Of a stretch of DNA of 64,000 bases, positions 11,518-24,500 are shown in pieces. The DNA comes from Spinellus fusiger. Taxonomy: Eukaryota; Mucoromycota; Mucoromycetes; Mucorales; Phycomycetaceae. Under the pieces are notes generated by a model. The model saw nothing but the letters and a program-made list of their open reading frames with translations. It did not search any database and was not told the DNA's origin. Both the position numbers and the translations under genes were made by a program. The stretch is from the NCBI GenBank assembly GCA_025094145.1, contig JALLLS010000015.1, positions 124,001-188,000 on the forward strand. The letters are read 5' to 3'. Each line of letters opens with the position of its first letter. Position 1 is the first letter of the stretch.

Positions 11518-12597
11518 TGATGCATAGAGAAAGACAGTAGAGAAACAAATACAAGTAACTCACAAGTAACAAGTACGGGGGAAGGAAGAGGAAGAGGAAG
11601 AGGAAGAGGAAGAGGAAGAGAGAGAAGGGAAGAGGGAAAGGAATAGCCAGGAATTCAGGTTACAAATGAGAATCGCCTTCTAAAAAGGGGGTCATTTAGT
11701 CACTGCAGTATGGCTTGATCTTTTCCATGGAGTGTTCCTGCACTGCAGTATTCCTGAGCAGAGAATAGAGAATAGATAGAATAGAGAATAGATAGAATAG
11801 ATAGAATAGAGAATAGAAATAGTAACAGAATAGAAATAGAATAAGCATAGAAATAGAATAAGCATAGAAATAGAATAAGCATAGAAATAGAATAAGCATA
11901 GAATAGAAATAGAATAGAAATAGAATAGAAATAGAATAATAAAGATCAACAGACTCCACTCGAGAAGAAAGAGCATCCGTCCATAGCAACCCACCCATAG
12001 CAACCCACCCATAGCTACCATTTCTTCTCCCTTAGCAACCCCCTAGCAACTAATAGAAAGACAAAAGGAGAAATTCAAAGAAAGAAAGAAAGAAAGAAAA
12101 CACTGACCCTAACACTTCAATTTCCCCACACTCCATCCACGGAAGGGCATTAGTTTGAATAGCACGAGGAGGTTCATGAATTCACAAGACGCATCGGAAT
12201 CTGAAATGGATGCTGAGCGAACGAAATGCGGGGAAGGGGTGATCTATTCCTTAGTGACTCTGCATAAACGTCTCCTGTGCATAAATACCGTCACACTTCC
12301 TTGGCTTGATTCTATCTCGTTTATTTACTGTGGATCCTACACTACAGATAAAAACAAAGTCACACCATCCACCCATCACTCGCAACTAGTAAAATGCAAC
12401 CTGTAAGATGCAACTTGTAAGATGCAGACATTCTGTTTTATTCTGTTTTTTGTTTTGTTTTGTTTTGTTTTATATGTTTATATTTATATTTGTATTTATA
12501 TAGATATAGATTCTTCAGCCTCACTACCCACTACCCACTGCACACTGCACACTGCACACTGCACACTACACATCTCTCTCCTTCTTGCCATCTGCAT
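11518..12597. other. Low-complexity intergenic region
   Basis: About 1.1 kb with stacked simple repeats: (GAAGAG)n near 11588-11625, an AGAATAG/AAATAGAATAAGCAT satellite at about 11757-11940, (GAAA)n near 12080, and CACTGCACA repeats near 12538-12568. Frames here are repeat-driven. It is the 5' flank of the bHLH gene and the 3' flank of the RNA-binding protein gene. Confidence 0.75.
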
Positions 12598-14321
12598 TTA
12601 CTCTTCGTATTTTGCAGACCCCGCCCCATCATTAGGATCTGTTGCATAGGCAGCTGCTGTTCCATGGTTAGCAGGTCGCTTGGGAGGATTACCACACCGG
12701 TCCTTTCCATAATTAATCTTGTAGTTATTGTAAGTCGGGTTCTGCTTGATGTTCCCCAATGCCTTCATGGCACTAGTAATACTAGTAAAGTTCACAAACG
12801 CACAACTCTTCTCTTTCAAGGTATTGATCAACTCAATCTCCCCAAACTCAGAAAAGTCTTCTCTCAGTTTCTCCTCTGTTACTGACTCCTCAATGCCACC
12901 CACATAGACATTACGAGACGCGCCTCCTTGCACCGCCATCACCACAGCTGATGGAATGCTGTTGGGCTTTCCCCATCCCACCTTCACTCGACGGCCCTTG
13001 ACTACCAGTCCTGTCGTGTTGGCGTGGTTGTACACAGCAATGGCAGCAGCAGCATCCACAAATGTCACAAAGGCAATATGCTTTTCTTGCAGATAGCGAA
13101 TCTGGTAGAGGACACCGCCTCGAATGGCATTGCACAGATCCTCGCAGGTTACCTCGGGAAGAATGCTGCCCACATAGAGGGTGCGCAGAGTGACATTGGA
13201 CCCCATGGGGCTGCAATAAGCTTGTGACATCATGGAGGAGTTCATGGAAGAGGCAGTATAGGGATCAAACCCAAATGCACCCTGGAAGGGGTTCTGGAAT
13301 CCAAACGCAGCGTACTGGGAGGACTGGGCATCGGTGGCACTGTTGTTGGCAGCCCCCATGGCCTTGGCATTGGCATACGCACACCGGTCCTTGCCATAGT
13401 TGACTCTTCGGTTGGCCCACTGTGGCTCGGAGGGGAGGGCATTGACACACTTGACAGCACAGGCAATGGTAGTAAAGTGGACAAAGGCAATGTTCTTGTC
13501 CCGCAGCAGCTTGATGTGCTCAATCTGGCCGTACTTTGAGAGATCTTGCTCGAGGGATTCTTCCGTGACGGAGCTGTCGAGGTTCCCAACATACACATTC
13601 CGAGTGGCCCCCAGATTGAGGGCTGCCTGGAGGGCTGTAGGAATACTGCTGGGTTTTCCCCACCCCACCCTCAGATCCGTGGTGTTGACTGACAGTTTCC
13701 GCTGGAGATGCTCCTGGTAAAAGGACTGTGCTGAGGCAGGCTCAACAAAAGTGAGAAAGGCACAGTTCTTCTCTGGGAGAATTTTGAAGGACTCCACTGT
13801 GCCTGTCTTGACGTGGTTCAGCACATCGGCGGGGGTGGCTTCCTTGGGGACATTGCCAAGGTAGATAGTGCGGCTGATGTCGGGCGGCGTAAGAGAGGGG
13901 GGGAAGGAGTAGTTGTAGGCTGGATTGGACACGGAGAACTGGTTGGCCATCATGGACTGGTTCAAGGACTGGTTCAAGGACTGGTTCATGGAGGAGGTCA
14001 TGGAAGGGTTCATGGAGGGATTGCTGCCGTAGCCAGACATACCATACATGGCTCCATTGGCAGCAGAGGCAAATTGGCCCAGCCCAGGGAAATTGGCTTG
14101 ACTAGAAGAAGTGGCTGAAAATTGGCTTCCCATACTTGAAGGATAAGAACTCATCAGTAAAGCAGAACTCATGCCATTATTCAGTCCTGCATAAGGATAC
14201 ATGTCCCTAACTATTAATACACGAGAGACAACCCCACTTACCCATACGACCCCTGTGTGAACCGCGGCTTTTTGTTCATGTCGCCCGCCGTCTGGCCCAT
14301 GTAATCACTTGTTCGCTTCAT
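12598..14321 (-). CDS. Four-RRM RNA-binding protein, Nrd1/Mrn1 type
   Basis: Two exons (14321-14242, 14206-12598) with a 35-bp intron give 562 residues starting MKRTSDYMGQ. After a Met/Ser/Asn-rich N-terminus come four RRMs at roughly 138-215, 225-300, 355-430 and 450-525. They show the RNP2/RNP1 pairs IYLGNV/CAFLTF, VYVGNL/IAFVHF, LYVGSI/IAFVTF and VYVGGI/CAFVNF. Each pair of RRMs is linked by a GWGKPSSIPTAL or GWGKPNSIPSAV segment, and the second RRM of each pair ends in NYGKDRC. This tandem design is characteristic of the S. pombe Nrd1 / S. cerevisiae Mrn1 family, which binds mRNA and acts in differentiation and stress granules. The gene is transcribed divergently from eIF1. Confidence 0.9.
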
Positions 14322-14853
14322 CTTTCATCTACAGCCAACATTAATACCCCAGAGAAAGAGAAGAAGAGAGAGAGGGGGGAAGGAGAGAGAGACTAGAGAG
14401 AAGGAGAGGGAATAATCGAGTGAAGAATACAAAGAACTAACATTCAAGCCAAGAAAGAGATAGAGAGAAGAAGAGCGAGAGAAGAAGAGCGAGAGATCCA
14501 CAAAGCGATGAAGAAGAGATATATGAGAGATAAATAAAAGAGTAGAAACAATCAAGTAGAATAAGCACAGGTGGACTAGACTACTTCTATCTGCATGAAG
14601 AGTAGAAAGACAGTAATGAACAAGACAGACGACTTACGGTCACTAACAGACACGAGTGAATATGAGTCTTCCTCAGTGGCATCTCACTTACATTCAGCGG
14701 TTGGAATAGTGTAAAAAAGGACACTTGGAGCACAGGAAACAGGGAGGTGGGAAGGTGAATGAAAAAGGGTGCGTCTTTCCAAAGCCACTTGCCTACGTCA
14801 TTTAAAAAGGGAGGTATCGCATTTCCGCCTCTTTTTATTTTTGATACTTCTCC
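14322..14853. promoter_or_regulatory. Divergent promoter region between the RRM gene and eIF1
   Basis: 532 bp separate the two start codons. The stretch is rich in GA/AG runs (GAGAGAGA, AGAAGAGCGAGA) on the side of the RRM gene. No reading frame is supported and no specific factor site can be assigned. Confidence 0.6.
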
Positions 14854-15276
14854 ATGGCCAATATTGACGATCTGAACGCTAACTTTGGTAGGTTGCAAGA
14901 GAGAAAGAAGAACACATAGACTGATGTTGTAGATCCCTTTGCTGATCTTGAGGAGGAAAATGCTCCCAAGGTGACCAATCACGTCCGTAAGTGGTTTCTG
15001 TAGGAGACACTGGGTATTGATCTCTTAGACTTGCGCATCCAACAAAGAAACGGAAGAAAGACTATTACAACCTTCCAGGGATTGCCCAAGGAATATGACA
15101 GCAAGAAGATATTGAAGGTGTTTACCAAGAAGTTTGCTTGCAGTGGTACTATTGTGGATGACGAAGATTTGGGCCAAGTACTGCAGTTATCGGGCGACCA
15201 ACGTACCAAGATTGCCGAGTTCCTTGTGACTGAGGAAATTGTAAAGAAGTCTGAGATTAAGATTCATGGTTTTTAA
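14854..15276 (+). CDS. SUI1: Translation initiation factor eIF1 (SUI1)
   Basis: Three exons (14854-14887, 14933-14986, 15029-15276) give 111 residues, the usual eIF1 length. The N-terminal FDPFADLEEE and the core segments HLRIQQRNGRKT, QGLPKEYDSKKILK, LQLSGDQRTKI and IKIHGF are diagnostic. eIF1 binds the 40S subunit near the P site and enforces AUG selection during scanning. Two internal acceptor choices were settled by frame: an earlier AG in intron 1 would give an immediate stop, and exon 2 ends at CGTCC before GTAAGT. Confidence 0.96.
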
Positions 15277-15605
15277 ATTGAATGAAAATATCAATGCCAT
15301 GCTGTTTGTTTGTTTGTTTATTTATTTATTTATATATTCCAAGAGAGAAGGGAGAGTATGAGTGTTTGTAGTGGTGTTTGCAGTGTGTTTGCAGTGTGTA
15401 GGCAGTGTGTAGGCAGTGTAAGAATAGACAGCAGGAGATCCTTCCCATCCTTCATTGGCTTCTTTGCCTACTGATCTTTGGGCACTGACACTGACTGCGC
15501 GTGACCTCATAAAGTGACGTCTCAAGGTGCACAGTGGTCCTTTTCTCTTACTCTCACTCTCTTTCCCTCTTTCCCTCTTTTCCTCTTTTCCTCTTTCTCT
15601 CACTC
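15277..15605. promoter_or_regulatory. Intergenic region, Rab5-type gene promoter
   Basis: 329 bp with a TTTG/TTTA run, TGCAGTGTG repeats and a CTCTTTCC pyrimidine tract immediately before the ATG at 15606. No gene is seen. Confidence 0.5.
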
Positions 15606-16644
15606 ATGACGACTCCATCTCGCACAGACACTGCCACCCCAGAACTCCTTTCTTCTGGACGCACAGCTGCTGACAGTCCAACGGTCACTGGCACCGACAG
15701 TCTATTCAATAGTAATAAGAAAGTAGTTCCTGTGAAGTTAGTGCTGCTAGGTAAATAGACTCGCTGCTTTACAATCCTTCTCATCTACTCTGTCCACTGT
15801 CCAGGGGAGTCTGCGGTGGGAAAGTCCAGTCTAGTCATCCGCTTTGTAGAAGGAGACTTTGTTGAGAACAGAGAACCCACCATTGGAGGTAAGCCAACTT
15901 GCTCACTCTAGGAATCCTCACACAATAGCTGCCTTTTCTACCCAGAAATGCCCCATTGAAGACCATACGATTAAGTTTGAGATATGGGATACAGCAGGCC
16001 AGGAGAGATTTCATTCGCTGGCTCCCATGTACTATCGTAATGCACAGGCAGCTGTGGTAGTGTATGATGTCACCAAAGCAGTAAGTAAGCCGGGTGTAGC
16101 CAGCAGCTGCCTCTTGCCCTTGGATCTAACCCATACACACCCCCTTTCTCTCTGATGGGTCAGGCTTCTCTTGATAAGGCCAAGACATGGATCAAGGAAC
16201 TCCAGAGACAGGCCAACTCCCAGATTGTCATTGCATTGATAGGCAATAAGCTGGACTTGGTCGCTGTGGAGGAGGAGACAGCCGAGAATGAGGAATCGGC
16301 AAGACAAGTCACTACAGAAGAAGCCTCTGCCTATGCGAATGAGACGGGACTGCTGTTTTTTGAGACAAGTGCCCGTACGGGTCTGAATGTGGAGAGAGTG
16401 TTTACTGAGATTGGTAAATACACATGCACTACACCCACCTACATTACACACAGATGGATAGATAGAAAGAAAGAGAAATAGAAAGAGGGCTTGTTAATCA
16501 CATGTTGTAGCCAAGAGCATTCCTATGGATTTCCTTATGTACAGTCGTCCTGGAGGAAGAGCAGGTGCCAGCAGTACCAATCCTCGCATTGATCTTATAC
16601 GTGAAGGAGTGAATCGCCAGGAGCCCTCGGGATGTGCCTGCTAA
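15606..16644 (+). CDS. VPS21: Rab5/Ypt51-type small GTPase
   Basis: Five exons (15606-15750, 15805-15888, 15929-16080, 16164-16413, 16511-16644) give 254 residues. All G motifs are present: the P-loop GESAVGKSS (split by intron 1), the switch-I threonine in [24 protein letters not shown] and ETSAR. The GAAFSTQKC segment after switch I and the C-terminal CAC prenylation end place it in the Rab5/Vps21 group, which controls endosome fusion. The N-terminal extension before VPVKLVLLG is long (about 40 residues, Ser/Thr-rich). An acidic insertion ([13 protein letters not shown]) follows NKLD. The next gene, FBP1, lies 756 bp downstream. Confidence 0.94.
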
Positions 16645-17400
16645 ATGTAATGTATTCTTTATCAACACAAGAAGAAGAAGCCTGCAGTTAGAACTATTCT
16701 TCTTTATCACTGTCCTTCTTTGTCACTGCTATTTATAGAGGGGAGAGCAAAGGCCAATGAGGCGTCCCATCCTCCGTCTTCCCCACATTTTTCACCCTCT
16801 TTCCATCTCCATCATCTCCATCTCCATCTCCATCTCCATTTCTTCACTCTTGTCTTTTTTATTATTTCTACATCAATTTTTATATACACATATACACCCA
16901 TCTTTCTCTCTCTAGATCTCTCTTTTTCATTGGCATGTTTCCTTTTGTGGTGTGGGATGCGGACATACACGGGTGAGTGAGGGGAGGGAGGAGAAATGTC
17001 AGGCCTAAATGTGCAAGTAGTGTGTGAATTCTTGACCCGTGCGGAGTCTTGTTTTACCCAGCTCATCCACATGGACGCCTAGAACCATGTGCGCTTCTCC
17101 TACCTCACCCGACATGAACAGTAGCAATAGATATATAAAACAACCACCGCTTCCCTCTCTCCCTAAAATAGACACCTCGTCATAGCTTTGCCTTGTTTCT
17201 ATTCCACCCACAGGCCCTGCTCTTTATTTGTTCCTTTGTAACCTCCAGAAGTATCGCCAAAAAAGAAAGAAAAAAGAAAAAAAGAAAAAAAGAAAAAACT
17301 TATAAAAAGGGAGACCTTCCTATTTCCTTCCAATTCATTGCATTTCCATCTCCATTTCCATTTCTCTTTCTTATTCTTATTCTCTCCACTTCTCCATCTC
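16645..17400. promoter_or_regulatory. Intergenic region upstream of FBP1
   Basis: About 750 bp of pyrimidine-rich sequence including CATCTC/CATTTC repeats near 16800-16850 and 17340-17400 and an AAAGAAAA run near 17260-17300. The frames are repeat-driven. No additional gene is supported. Confidence 0.55.
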
Positions 17401-18942
17401 ATGACAGATATCAAGTTTGACGCAATTAAAGTGGGCAAGGGAGAAGATCTTGTCACAATGACTCGCTGGGTTCTTTCTCAGCAACAGGTAAACGTGTTGT
17501 TTTTCTTTCTTTCTTATCCACAAGAGCAGCTCGCAGCAGAGGCCACGGGTGACCTGACGATTCTTTTGACGGCCATTCAATTCGGGTGCAAGTTTGTTGC
17601 TTCCAAGGTCAAACAGGCCGGGCTCATTAATTTGTAAGACCAAGCGACCCCACATATTAAAGAAGAAAAGAAAAGAAACCCTCCATGGTCTCTATTTTTA
17701 TATTAGAGAGTGGCATCAATACGCTTCCTTTGACAAGAACACTCACTCACTCACTCACTCACTCACCCATTCTTTTCTTTTGGGTTGGTATAGATTGGGA
17801 CTTACAGGAGCTGCTAATGTACAAGGAGAAGAAGTCAAGAAACTCGATGTATTGGCCAATGACATTTTCCGTAATGCACTCATTGCTTCAGGAAAGGCGT
17901 GTTTGCTGGTGTCTGAAGAAGATGAGAATGCCATGATCATCCAGAATCCTCACCAACGTGGCAAATACATTGTTACATTTGATCCTTTGGATGGTTCTTC
18001 CAACATTGATTGTGGTGTTTCCATTGGTACTATCTTTGGTATCTTCAAAGTGGTAGGTTGTGGAAATGCACAGATTAAATAGAAGAGGGAGGAAAGGGGA
18101 CACTCCATAATAGAACAATACCAACATCGACTCTTTCTTTCTTTCTTTCTTTAAAATAGAAAAACGAAGACAATCCAGACAGTTCAGACTTAATTCGTAG
18201 TGGAAGGGAGCTTGTGGCTGCTGGTTACTGCATGTACGGTTCTTACTGTGAAATGATCCTGGTAAGAGAACATAGCACCCACAAAAACAGCAGTAGCAGC
18301 AGTAGTACTTACACCAAGAACAACAGTCACTAGGCAGTGGTGTCAATGGATTTACTTTAGATCCTTCGATTGGAGAGTTCATTATGACCCATCCCAATGT
18401 AAGTTAGATCTTCCACAGTCAGGCGGGTGTTGGGTTGGAGGGAATGTAAGGACTGACGAACAGGTGAAAAATACCCTGTGTATTCTGTGTAGATTGTTAT
18501 TCCTCCAAAAGGCAAGATCTATTCCGTCAATGAGGGCAATTACAAGTACTTTGATGAGCCCTGTAAGAAATATGTCGACCATGTGAAGCAGAAATACACA
18601 GCTCGTTATGTGGGATCAATGGTGTCTGATGTGCATCGTACATTGCTCTATGGTAAGGACTTGGCTAGAGAGAGAGAGAACTGACAAGAGAACTGTTTCT
18701 GTCTTTTAGGCGGTATCTTTGGTTATCCTGCTGATTCCAAATCAAAGAAAGGAAAACTTAGAATCCTCTATGAAGTATTCCCAATGGCCTTTCTGATTGA
18801 ACAAGCAGGAGGAAGAGCCACCACCGGATTAAAGAATGCATTAGATATTGTTCCTGATCACATCCACGACCGGTCTGGTGTATGGCTAGGATCAAAAGAA
18901 GATGTTGAGGAGTTAGAGGCCTTTTACCAACAAGCACAATAA
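17401..18942 (+). CDS. FBP1: Fructose-1,6-bisphosphatase
   Basis: Seven exons (17401-17487, 17527-17633, 17794-18052, 18160-18261, 18327-18398, 18493-18652, 18710-18942) give 339 residues, the normal class I FBPase length. The signature [10 protein letters not shown] and the metal-site segment LVSEEDE are intact, and [44 protein letters not shown] and GGIFGYP are conserved. It hydrolyses fructose-1,6-bisphosphate in gluconeogenesis in the cytosol. The exon 2 acceptor could lie one codon later (GAGCAG), changing one Gln. The exon 5 acceptor is the CAACAG that keeps the frame. A regulatory N-terminal proline of the yeast type is not evident. Confidence 0.96.
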
Positions 18943-19549
18943 AAAGAAAAGAAAAAGATGGTGATGGTGATTTTGTACAGATCAACATTCTATGTGTATG
19001 TATAAGGTCACACATAGGATTTTGCAAGGAAGAAGAGAATAAGAGAATGGTAATGTAGACAGTATCTATCTACGGGTGTGTGTGTTGTTTTGTAAACAAA
19101 GAGACTACTTTTCTCAAGATGGATACAATGTTATAAAGTCATATCTATTTCTGCATGAGTGCTGTTATTTCGACCGCAAAATACTTCAGTTCCTATGTTT
19201 TTCACCCAAAAAAAGTACTTGTGTTTTTTACTATAGAGTTCATACTTGGAAATCATTGTTATACAATAATAAGTCTTCATGAAGCCCATCATACTCTTCC
19301 AAGTCCAAGGAAGTGGCTTCTACTTTAATATCTAAAAGATTTAACAAATTAAATAACATATATTTAAGAATTCATTCATAAATAACATACCATACCATAC
19401 CATACCATACGATCTTTTGCGTATCTCTTTTCAAATGACAAGCGCCTATTCCAGAAAGACTTGTCTATTCTGTAGTGTTGAAATCCCATACTCTACTTGC
19501 TTCTTACAGTCTTGGAAATTATAGAACTTCCCAAAACAAACGCTTATAG
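18943..19549. other. Intergenic stretch without recognisable gene
   Basis: AT-rich 3' flank of FBP1 with a short CATAC repeat at 19388-19412. The short frames here have no family features. Confidence 0.5.
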
Positions 19550-20830
19550 TTACTTTTGTCTTGGTTCTTCCACACCTTCATCAGTGAAATGTTCCTCCTT
19601 TATTTTGGCCTGTTTTCTTAATATTTCTGTGTTGTAGTTTTCAACAAATTCGCATCTCTTATGGAACTCATTTTCTCTTTCAATGTCTTTTTCTGTTTGC
19701 TCTTATGGATTCATAAATTCTACAATACGCAGTTCATATGTGAGAATAGAGAAATCGGGCAATCGTTGGTTGAAATCTGATCCAAGCAGAAAAGGCTGCT
19801 GCGAGCTACAGACCTTTTTTTTTTCAATTTTATGTGCGCAAGGTAATCCTAAAGTGGTGGTGAACACACTTATGCAGTGCTTCATTTTATGTCTGGGATC
19901 ATCACTCAGTTGATAAAGCCTGAACAAACAGGATCGGGAATACACCTTACAAAGAGCAAAAGTGGAGATTTTCGAAATTACTTTTGAAAACATATCAAAC
20001 TCACAAAGTCCATTCAAATATGCCCTGGCCGGTTTTTCGGATTCTAAAGCAAGTTATTAGGCTTGTTGACTTGAAACATTATCAATGTGCTCAAATACAA
20101 CACCTAGATCCTCAGTGCTAGTTCTTATCTCTAGTTTCATAAGAGAATGTGCACTTTCAACCCTAGAAGGTGTGGAGTCAAAGTGCAATACTTTGTCAGT
20201 CCAGGTAGATATAAATATATACAAACATACAGTTTTAGTTATCTTGAAATAATAATTATTTTTTCAAGTTAAATAAATGCAAGTGAACAAACCTTTCTTT
20301 GTAAATAAGCCATGTTGACTCTATATTCTGCATAAAGTTGCTTGGATCGCAAGGCTCTCCACTAATGTTAGTGCCCAGCTCTATCAACTTATTCTTGAAC
20401 TCTTTTAACCTTTTGTTGTAGTTCATTCTTATCAAAGAGTATTCAGTAAGAATAATTCATTTTCTTTGAATCCTGTCACTATTATTATTATTATTAATCC
20501 CAGGAAACCATTTTACAAGGCTGGATAAAACATTCATTGATATATGCCATCGATATAGTAAATGAGTAGACTGGGGAAGAACTTTTTACAATGCATTCAT
20601 CAGTACCAGATCATGATTTGTTACCGGAAAACTTTAAGTATATCATAGTACTGGTGGGCTATCATTCACGTCGGTTTCAGTTATTTCTTAAGTTGTATTT
20701 CTTCGATGTCTTGATTGACAAGGTTCATCTAATACTGGAGCTCCTGATTACGATTTGAAAAATCTTCATTAGTAGATAACTCTTCCATGTCAGACATGGT
20801 GGGATTATGCAATAGAGAAAAAAGAATATG
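19550..20830 (-). pseudogene. MULE/FAR1-type transposase relic
   Basis: Minus-strand segments follow the order of a MULE C-terminal half: STWLIYKE (near 20310), then across a probable intron WTDKVLHFDSTPSRVESAHSLMK (about 20205-20130), then a frame at 20017-19703 with CISVFTTTLGLPCAHKI, which resembles a SWIM-type zinc finger, then a charged tail ending at 19550. A possible N-terminal piece (MSDMEELSTNEDF) starts near 20798 and hits a stop within about 20 codons. The transposase core with its DDE residues is missing and several stops intervene, so this is an internally deleted relic. No terminal inverted repeats were found around it. Confidence 0.6.
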
Positions 20831-21551
20831 AACCAACAGTAACAAAGCTTAAAAAGAACTTTATTAGAATAAAACGACACCACTATGATATATTCACGTT
20901 TAATCTATTGTGCTACTAGCTAGATTGATGACTCTATCATTCGGTTCAGCGATGATTATCATTTAAAGACTCTACCGACAATACACCTCAAAATATTCTA
21001 CGGTCCAAATAACAGCACCCATAAAATAATAACATACAAATTGAATAAAAGAGAGTGAATTGTACGTTAACTAAATAAATACCTTTGAGCCTAATAAGCT
21101 ATGGACTACCCTATCATATCAATAATTGAATAGTAGCTGATACTATTGAATAGTGTTAAAGACTTTATTTCCCCTTTATTGTATTTCTATTTATTTTCTC
21201 TGAACCAATAAAAGGTCCAAGCCCTCTATTCCCTAGTGATCATTGGAGCCTCGGTTAACTAACTGATGTAAACCCATGCTACAGGTAAACCATCTAAAAA
21301 CATAATGAAGTGTATCTTGTTGGATTTTGTCATTAATAGATATTATAATGTCTAGTAGATAGAATACCAAGACACTATATAATGCTCGAGTGTATTCATT
21401 TTGCTGTAGGTGTTTAAATAAAGAATGTTTTCTGTAGTTTATAAAGTAATAGCAAATCATCTTAATCTGAGAAATCTCCCAAAGCTGAGATATACGAATG
21501 AAAGACCTCATTTGATATTTGCATAATGTGAACATCTTTATTTATTTCAAT
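20831..21551. other. AT-rich intergenic stretch
   Basis: About 700 bp between the MULE relic and the stop of the MCMBP gene. Nothing beyond short AT-rich frames is visible. Confidence 0.5.
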
Positions 21552-24500
21552 TTAAAACCCATCCGAGAAATTAGAATGGTTCGATTGTTTACTAATATAA
21601 AGGTTTGTAGAGTCACTATCATTATCATTATCATTATCATTATCATAATCATAATCATAATCATAATCATAATCATTATCATTATCATTATCATCATAAT
21701 CATCATCTGAGTCTGAGTCTGTAGGTGCTACTTCTTCGATCTCAAAATCAGCCACCGTATCATCATTATCAAAACCTGTCTTGGATAAACCTGTCTTGGA
21801 TAACGATTTAGAATTGTTGACTGGTGCTTTTGAAGATGAAGGAAGAGCTTGATTGTAGGTGCTCATTGCATTTAGCCTATCTCTTTTGTCTTGTATGTCC
21901 AAACTAGCCACTCTAGCCATAGCTTGTCCCTCTGGCCCCATAGAAAACTTCTTACGTATAGTAGGAAATATACTTTTGCCCAATTTAAGTTCTTCTTTTA
22001 TATGATCAAAGGTATTTTCACCTGATGTTCCTTCTGGAGTGGCTTTTTTCTCCATTTTAGCAGATTCGTTAGCATAATACTCCGATATTGATTCTCTCTT
22101 CTCATTCTCTCTTGCCATTTTCCTTAGACCTCTTATTAGGCTGTTTTCTGAATCGTTTGAATCTGAACCGTCTGGATCTAAACCGTCTGAATATGAGCCG
22201 TCTGAATCTGAACCGTCTGATGAAGACTCTTCCACTGGTGGCTCATCGTCTTCTTCTCCTAGTCTGTTTGCATCTTCTATATCCTTTTCTCTTTCCGCAT
22301 CTTCTATATCTTTAGCATTGAGCGTTCTCTGTTTTCTCTCCATCTCCATTGTCATGGCATGCTGGTAGTATTCTTTTGTCAGTGATTTTTTACCAAAAGA
22401 CACAGTGACTAATCGAGAAAGGGAAAGGCGTAAAGAAAGATCTTCTTCCGTGGGGAGAGCTGTATTGTTTGCTTCTGCTTCTTTACGTTCCTTGACAAAT
22501 TCATCTTGAATATACTATAGAAAATGTCAAAAATATCACTTGAGTATGGGTTTCTTTGTATCCATGTATGAAAGAGTCCATTTACCTTGGCCATTTCATC
22601 TGATATTTCATAATCAGCATACTTTGAAGCCTCGAGGAAAATTCTGAAATCTTGTATATCTTTAGAGGTGTGTAAAGGTACTTTCTTGTACTTGTTGCTG
22701 AATGTAGTAGCATCCGATTCTATACGTAAAACACAATGATGCTAGAGAACAGTGCCCCCTCTTGTGTAAGTACTGATTGTTTGATGTAAACCGGAGGTGT
22801 TGTTTACTTACAGGCAAAATTGATTTTCTCATAGAAATGGTAAACACGCTAAGATCCACGTCAAACTCAAATTCGTCAAAAGGAAACATGTATCTCAGAG
22901 ACTGTCTGTGCATAACATGCATCAAGGCTTGTATGTTACGAACACCTTGAGACATAAAGACGTATGAGTCGAGGGATCTTGGTGAAGAAAAAACAGATGA
23001 CTTACCAATTTTCTGTAAAATACCTTCACTTAACACTGTCTCGTCCAACAATAATAGTGTACCAGGCAATAGTTGAAGGATGCCTGCGTGTAGATTCTCA
23101 TTGATAGATTCAGGAGAGAAGGAAGAATTGTTAAAGACTTCAATATTCAAAGGCATTTCTACAAGAAGAGGAACTATGTTCTTAAGTATGTTCAATAACC
23201 ACATGCTGGATGGATCTTGCAAAGTATAGAGTACATTGCCATCATTAGATTTGATGGTGTGGATACTGCTGGTCTCAAAGTTGTAGAGATTGAGAGAGAA
23301 TTGGCCAATCTTTATATCATCCTTCTGTGCAGTTCTGATGAAATTTATTAAGAGCTCTCCAACCCAGAGTAGTACTTACATTCTTGATATCAACTGGAGC
23401 ATCATGTATTCTGAAGCTAACTTATCACCTCTGAATGCTGTGGAGAGATAGTCTATCAGTGAATCTCGAGTAGTGCTGGCTGATTTCAATACTCTCTTAG
23501 TATCTTGCTCAGTAAACATTTCGCTCTTTCCACTCATGGGCACTACAAAAATAGCATGAATGATAGGGATATCATCATACTGGCTGAGATTTCCATCCAT
23601 TAATTCATGTGTTTGTTTTTCAGCAGTTCTCTGTGCATGGTATAAATCTCTATCTTTTGAACGAAGTTTATTCAATCTGCTTGAAGAATCCGAGTCTTCA
23701 GTGTCAGGTTCATCCGAGAATGATATACTAGAAGCCCTGTCTGTATCGTCTGAGGTTTCAATGAATGATTCGTTCTGTTGTGTTGTTATATTTTCCTCTT
23801 CTTCTTCCTCTTCTTCTTCCTCCTCAGAAATGCTAGCCTTCATTGGGGGACTGAGAATACCAATCACCTCAACCATCTGGCCCACATTCAAACTGATTTC
23901 TGTATCATAGATCTTTACTACAGCCGAGACATGGGCTTTATGAGGGATGGGGTACTTCTTTATCATGGTAGCGTTGAGCATTTCTGAGGTCTCGTTTGTG
24001 TATAAGTTCTGGATGGTGGCTCTATTATCTATTCACCAATATTTATACAGACACTATTATGGTGTATGTCTGCTATGTCCATTTACCTGTAGATGCATAG
24101 GCTCTTGTTACCCATAGTGATTCTCCAGGTGGAGAAATGCAATAGGTACTGGTTCTATCACTGACATTTCTACTGGGAAAACGGCTGTCTAGTATTTTTT
24201 CCTATGAGCAAAGGATGAGATATAGAATAGCAACTAAAAGAATAGAATGAGCACCAATGCCATGGATACCCATCTATAAAAGACAATCTTACTCCAGGTG
24301 AAGGGATGTTTGTATACTTGTAGCATGCGAGCTTTTCACTGTGTGTCTGTGGATCAACCAATCTGTGGACGGCAACAAACATTTCTTGTCCAAGACCAGT
24401 GTCTTGCACCATACAACGAAAGCGAACCAGAGTGTCTTGGTTGAGACTTTCTGGATTGCTATCATTCATCGAAGGAATCTATACACCTTATTACGTTTAT

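Noticed and set aside
11692..12021. Three overlapping minus-strand frames rich in Phe/Tyr/Ile
   Set aside because: They are produced by the AGAATAG/AAATAG satellite and have no conserved sequence.
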